From: CAZCDM01 sp964497475
GTDB lineage: Bacteria; Planctomycetota; Phycisphaerae; SM23-33
DNA length: 6,491 bases
Direction: 5' to 3'
NCBI GenBank assembly: GCA_964497475.1
Contig: CAZCDM010000132.1
Span: 1-6,491, forward strand
The position numbers were made by a program, and so were the translations under genes. Positions 5,014 to 6,491 of the stretch are shown here, piece after piece (positions within the stretch are counted from its first letter, which is position 1; each line of letters begins with the position of its first letter). Below the pieces are notes generated by a model. It did no database searches and had not been told where the DNA came from. It saw only the letters and a program-made list of their open reading frames with translations.

Positions 5014-6286
5014 GTCCGCTCGCCACGGTCCGGCGCTGCTCGACCACGCCGAGGATATCGCCAAACCAGTCGGCGATTTCCTGCCCGTAGCGGACAACCT
5101 CCTCGGCCGGGGCGGTCTTGCAGTGTTCTTCTGCCTGCTCGACGATCACCCGCACCGACTGCATGCCGATCATGGCCGCCTCGCCCTTGAGGCAATTCAG
5201 ATGCACGCAGATCGCCTCACGCAGATCGGGCGTATCCCCGCCATCTTCCATGGCCGATATGGCCGTTCGGAACTCCGGCAGGCGGGCGACCGTGCTCGTG
5301 CTGTAGTCTTCCCAGAAGTCGCTCTTGATCGAATCGAGATCCAGCTTCCCTGCCGGCGTGAGATACAGCCGGGCCGGGCCCCCCTTGGCCGACTCCGCCT
5401 TAGGTGACGATTCGCGACGGGGCGAGGCCACCACCTCAAACTGAATCGAATCAGCCTTTGTCGGATCGGTCACATACTCCACCATCGCGTCGAGCCAGTC
5501 CTTGACGGTCAGAACCAGCTGGGCACATTCCGGGTGGGTCGGGTTGTCCTTCACGAGTGTCTCGGTCTCGTGGCAGACGGCCTGGACATCGCCCAGCCCG
5601 ATCATGCCCGCCTCGCCCTTGAGCGAGTGCAGCGTCCGCATGATTGAATCGACCAGCAACTGTTTCTGCTCGGCCTGCTCGAGGTCCAGCGCAGCGGTCT
5701 CCAGCTCGATAAGCTTGACCCGCGTGGAATCGAGATAATCGTCGACGAATTCCGTCTCCACCGAATCGATGCAGATGGTCGTGGGGTGCTCCAGGCCCAG
5801 CCGGCTTAGCAGGCTCTCGCCGGAGGTCTCCGCCGGCGGCTGGGCGGGGCTCGTAGCGGGCTTGCCGGCCGCCTCGTTGCGCGACGACTGGCCCTTGAAG
5901 TCGATCTCATTGATCGCTTCGCGGATCGACTCGGGCGTGACGGGCTTGACAAGGTAGGCATCGGCCCCTTCGCTGAAAGAGGACATCACGTCGCGGGGCT
6001 TTTTCGTGGAGGTAATCATGATGACCCGGGCCTCGCAGCCGAGCGTGATATCCTCGTGCTCATGTTCCCAGAGGCGAAGCTCCTGGACGACCTCGTGCCC
6101 GTCCATGTCGGGCATGGAAATGTCGATGGTGATCAGGTCGTAGCCGCTGTTGTTTTCGTAGGCGGCGATCGCCTTGTCCAAGGCATCGCGGCCGTGCTCG
6201 ACACTGTCGCAGGTTCCGTAGGACCCCAGCAGCGTTTCGAGTTTCGTCCGGCTGACAAATTCGTCGTCGACTATCAGTATTCTCAT
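5000..6286 (-). CDS. Response regulator with REC-HPt-HPt architecture; second HPt lacks the phospho-histidine
   Basis: This 428-aa cytoplasmic signalling protein has three domains. The receiver domain (1-130) carries the acidic pair Asp7/Asp8, phospho-acceptor Asp55 in TIDISMPDMDG, Thr92 in MITSTKK and Lys114 in LVKPVTP, so it should be phosphorylatable. A Pro/Ala/Ser linker (131-165) leads to HPt1 (about 172-275) with His220 in TLHSLKGEAGMIG. A second linker (286-312) leads to HPt2 (about 314-415), a clear duplicate (VHLNCLKGEAAMIG), but the residue aligned with His220 is Asn364 (codon AAT at 5195-5197). There is no DNA-binding or enzymatic output domain, so it probably acts through phosphotransfer or binding to partners, perhaps with a CheA-type kinase near the CheW/MCP genes. 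The ATG at 6286 has GAGGA 5 nt upstream. A short coiled-coil-like frame ends 45 nt upstream on the same strand. The gene is convergent with the pseudoprotease gene, and its stop codon lies inside that operon's terminator. Confidence 0.92.
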   Translation of the reverse strand: MRILIVDDEFVSRTKLETLLGSYGTCDSVEHGRDALDKAIAAYENNSGYDLITIDISMPDMDGHEVVQELRLWEHEHEDITLGCEARVIMITSTKKPRDVMSSFSEGADAYLVKPVTPESIREAINEIDFKGQSSRNEAAGKPATSPAQPPAETSGESLLSRLGLEHPTTICIDSVETEFVDDYLDSTRVKLIELETAALDLEQAEQKQLLVDSIMRTLHSLKGEAGMIGLGDVQAVCHETETLVKDNPTHPECAQLVLTVKDWLDAMVEYVTDPTKADSIQFEVVASPRRESSPKAESAKGGPARLYLTPAGKLDLDSIKSDFWEDYSTSTVARLPEFRTAISAMEDGGDTPDLREAICVHLNCLKGEAAMIGMQSVRVIVEQAEEHCKTAPAEEVVRYGQEIADWFGDILGVVEQRRTVASGQKNG

Positions 6287-6291
6287 GGTCT

Positions 6292-6296
6292 TCCTC
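6292..6296 (-). promoter_or_regulatory. Shine-Dalgarno site of the REC-HPt-HPt gene
   Basis: GAGGA on the minus strand lies 5 nt before the ATG at 6286. The receiver domain begins at the second codon (RILIVDDE), which confirms the start. Confidence 0.75.
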
Positions 6297-6331
6297 GTTG
6301 TCCTCGATGCGGGCCGAGCTGCCCTGGCATG

Positions 6332-6448
6332 TCAGAACTCACATTCTTCCGGCAAGGTATTGATGAATTCCCGCAGGGCGTCGACCTGCTTGCGGACCTC
6401 GGCGACCAGCGCGTCGAACTGCTCGACGAGCCCGGCCTTAGCCCGCAT
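6332..6448 (-). CDS. Unrecognised short coiled-coil-like reading frame, possibly the remnant 3' end of a larger gene
   Basis: From the ATG at 6448 the frame encodes 38 residues, MRAKAGLVEQFDALVAEVRK followed by QVDALREFINTLPEECEF and a TGA. The body has heptad-like spacing of hydrophobic residues (L, F, L, V, V, V, L, F, I), as expected for an amphipathic or coiled-coil helix. Codon choice (GTC, GAC, CTG, GCC, GAG) matches neighbouring genes, which suggests real coding sequence. The gene ends 45 nt before the response-regulator start, so the two are probably in one transcript. An in-frame TGA at 6452-6454 lies just upstream of the ATG and there is no well-spaced Shine-Dalgarno, so it may be either a genuine small gene or the C-terminal remnant of a longer protein interrupted near 6440-6454. 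I do not recognise the family. Confidence 0.35.
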   Translation of the reverse strand: MRAKAGLVEQFDALVAEVRKQVDALREFINTLPEECEF

Positions 6449-6491
6449 TTCTCACCGGCAGAATAAGGAATCGGCCGCCAGACCGTGGTAT

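Noticed and set aside
4692..5195. Arginine-rich 167-residue minus-strand frame spanning the terminator
   Set aside because: It overlaps the response-regulator gene in another frame, reads through the terminator region, and its Arg/Pro-rich composition is typical of an out-of-frame translation.
6056..6466. 136-residue plus-strand frame over the receiver domain
   Set aside because: It is antisense to the strongly supported receiver domain (Asp55 and Lys114 motifs), and its sequence shows no recognisable family.
1..6491. CRISPR arrays, tRNA or rRNA genes, and transposase genes
   Set aside because: I looked for regularly spaced repeats, cloverleaf-like segments and DDE or tyrosine-recombinase-like proteins on both strands and found none.

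Overview
This is a GC-rich, gene-dense bacterial window in which a pair of exported PDZ proteins sits between two sets of chemosensory or signal-transduction genes. Predicted signal peptides point to an organism with a periplasm or outer compartment. The general look (an HtrA-like protease beside a large degenerate PDZ paralogue, near CheW, MCP and REC-HPt genes) would fit a planctomycete-like lineage. That assignment is an impression from gene style, not something the sequence proves.

Layout. Positions 1-755, minus strand, hold a CheW adaptor gene followed 56 nt later by the first 66 codons of a methyl-accepting chemotaxis protein (MCP) cut by the window edge. Positions 756-1103 are a divergent intergenic region with a candidate sigma70-type promoter for the rightward genes and a 9-bp inverted repeat in the cheW leader. 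Positions 1104-4948, plus strand, hold two genes 2 nt apart. The first is a 455-aa HtrA/DegP-like serine protease with an intact His-Asp-Ser triad and two PDZ domains. The second is an 824-aa paralogue that appears to carry two degenerate trypsin-like modules, two PDZ domains and a long acidic tail. A strong intrinsic terminator at 4975-5013 ends this operon. Positions 5000-6286, minus strand, hold a convergent response regulator with the order REC-HPt-HPt, whose stop codon lies inside that terminator. Positions 6332-6491, minus strand, hold the end of an unrecognised coiled-coil-like reading frame upstream of the response regulator.

How the parts may work together. CheW and the MCP would form part of a receptor array feeding a CheA-type kinase that is not in the window. 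The REC-HPt-HPt protein could take part in a phosphorelay with such a kinase, but only its first HPt domain keeps the phosphorylatable histidine; the second has Asn there. The protease and its paralogue are predicted to be exported together and to be made in a fixed order by translational coupling. An active protease with a catalytically dead partner suggests a scaffold, substrate-recruiting or regulatory subunit, which is inference.

The most interesting signals are the protease/double-pseudoprotease pair, the His-to-Asn change in the second HPt domain, the terminator built into the end of the opposing gene, and changes of sequence character near both window edges.
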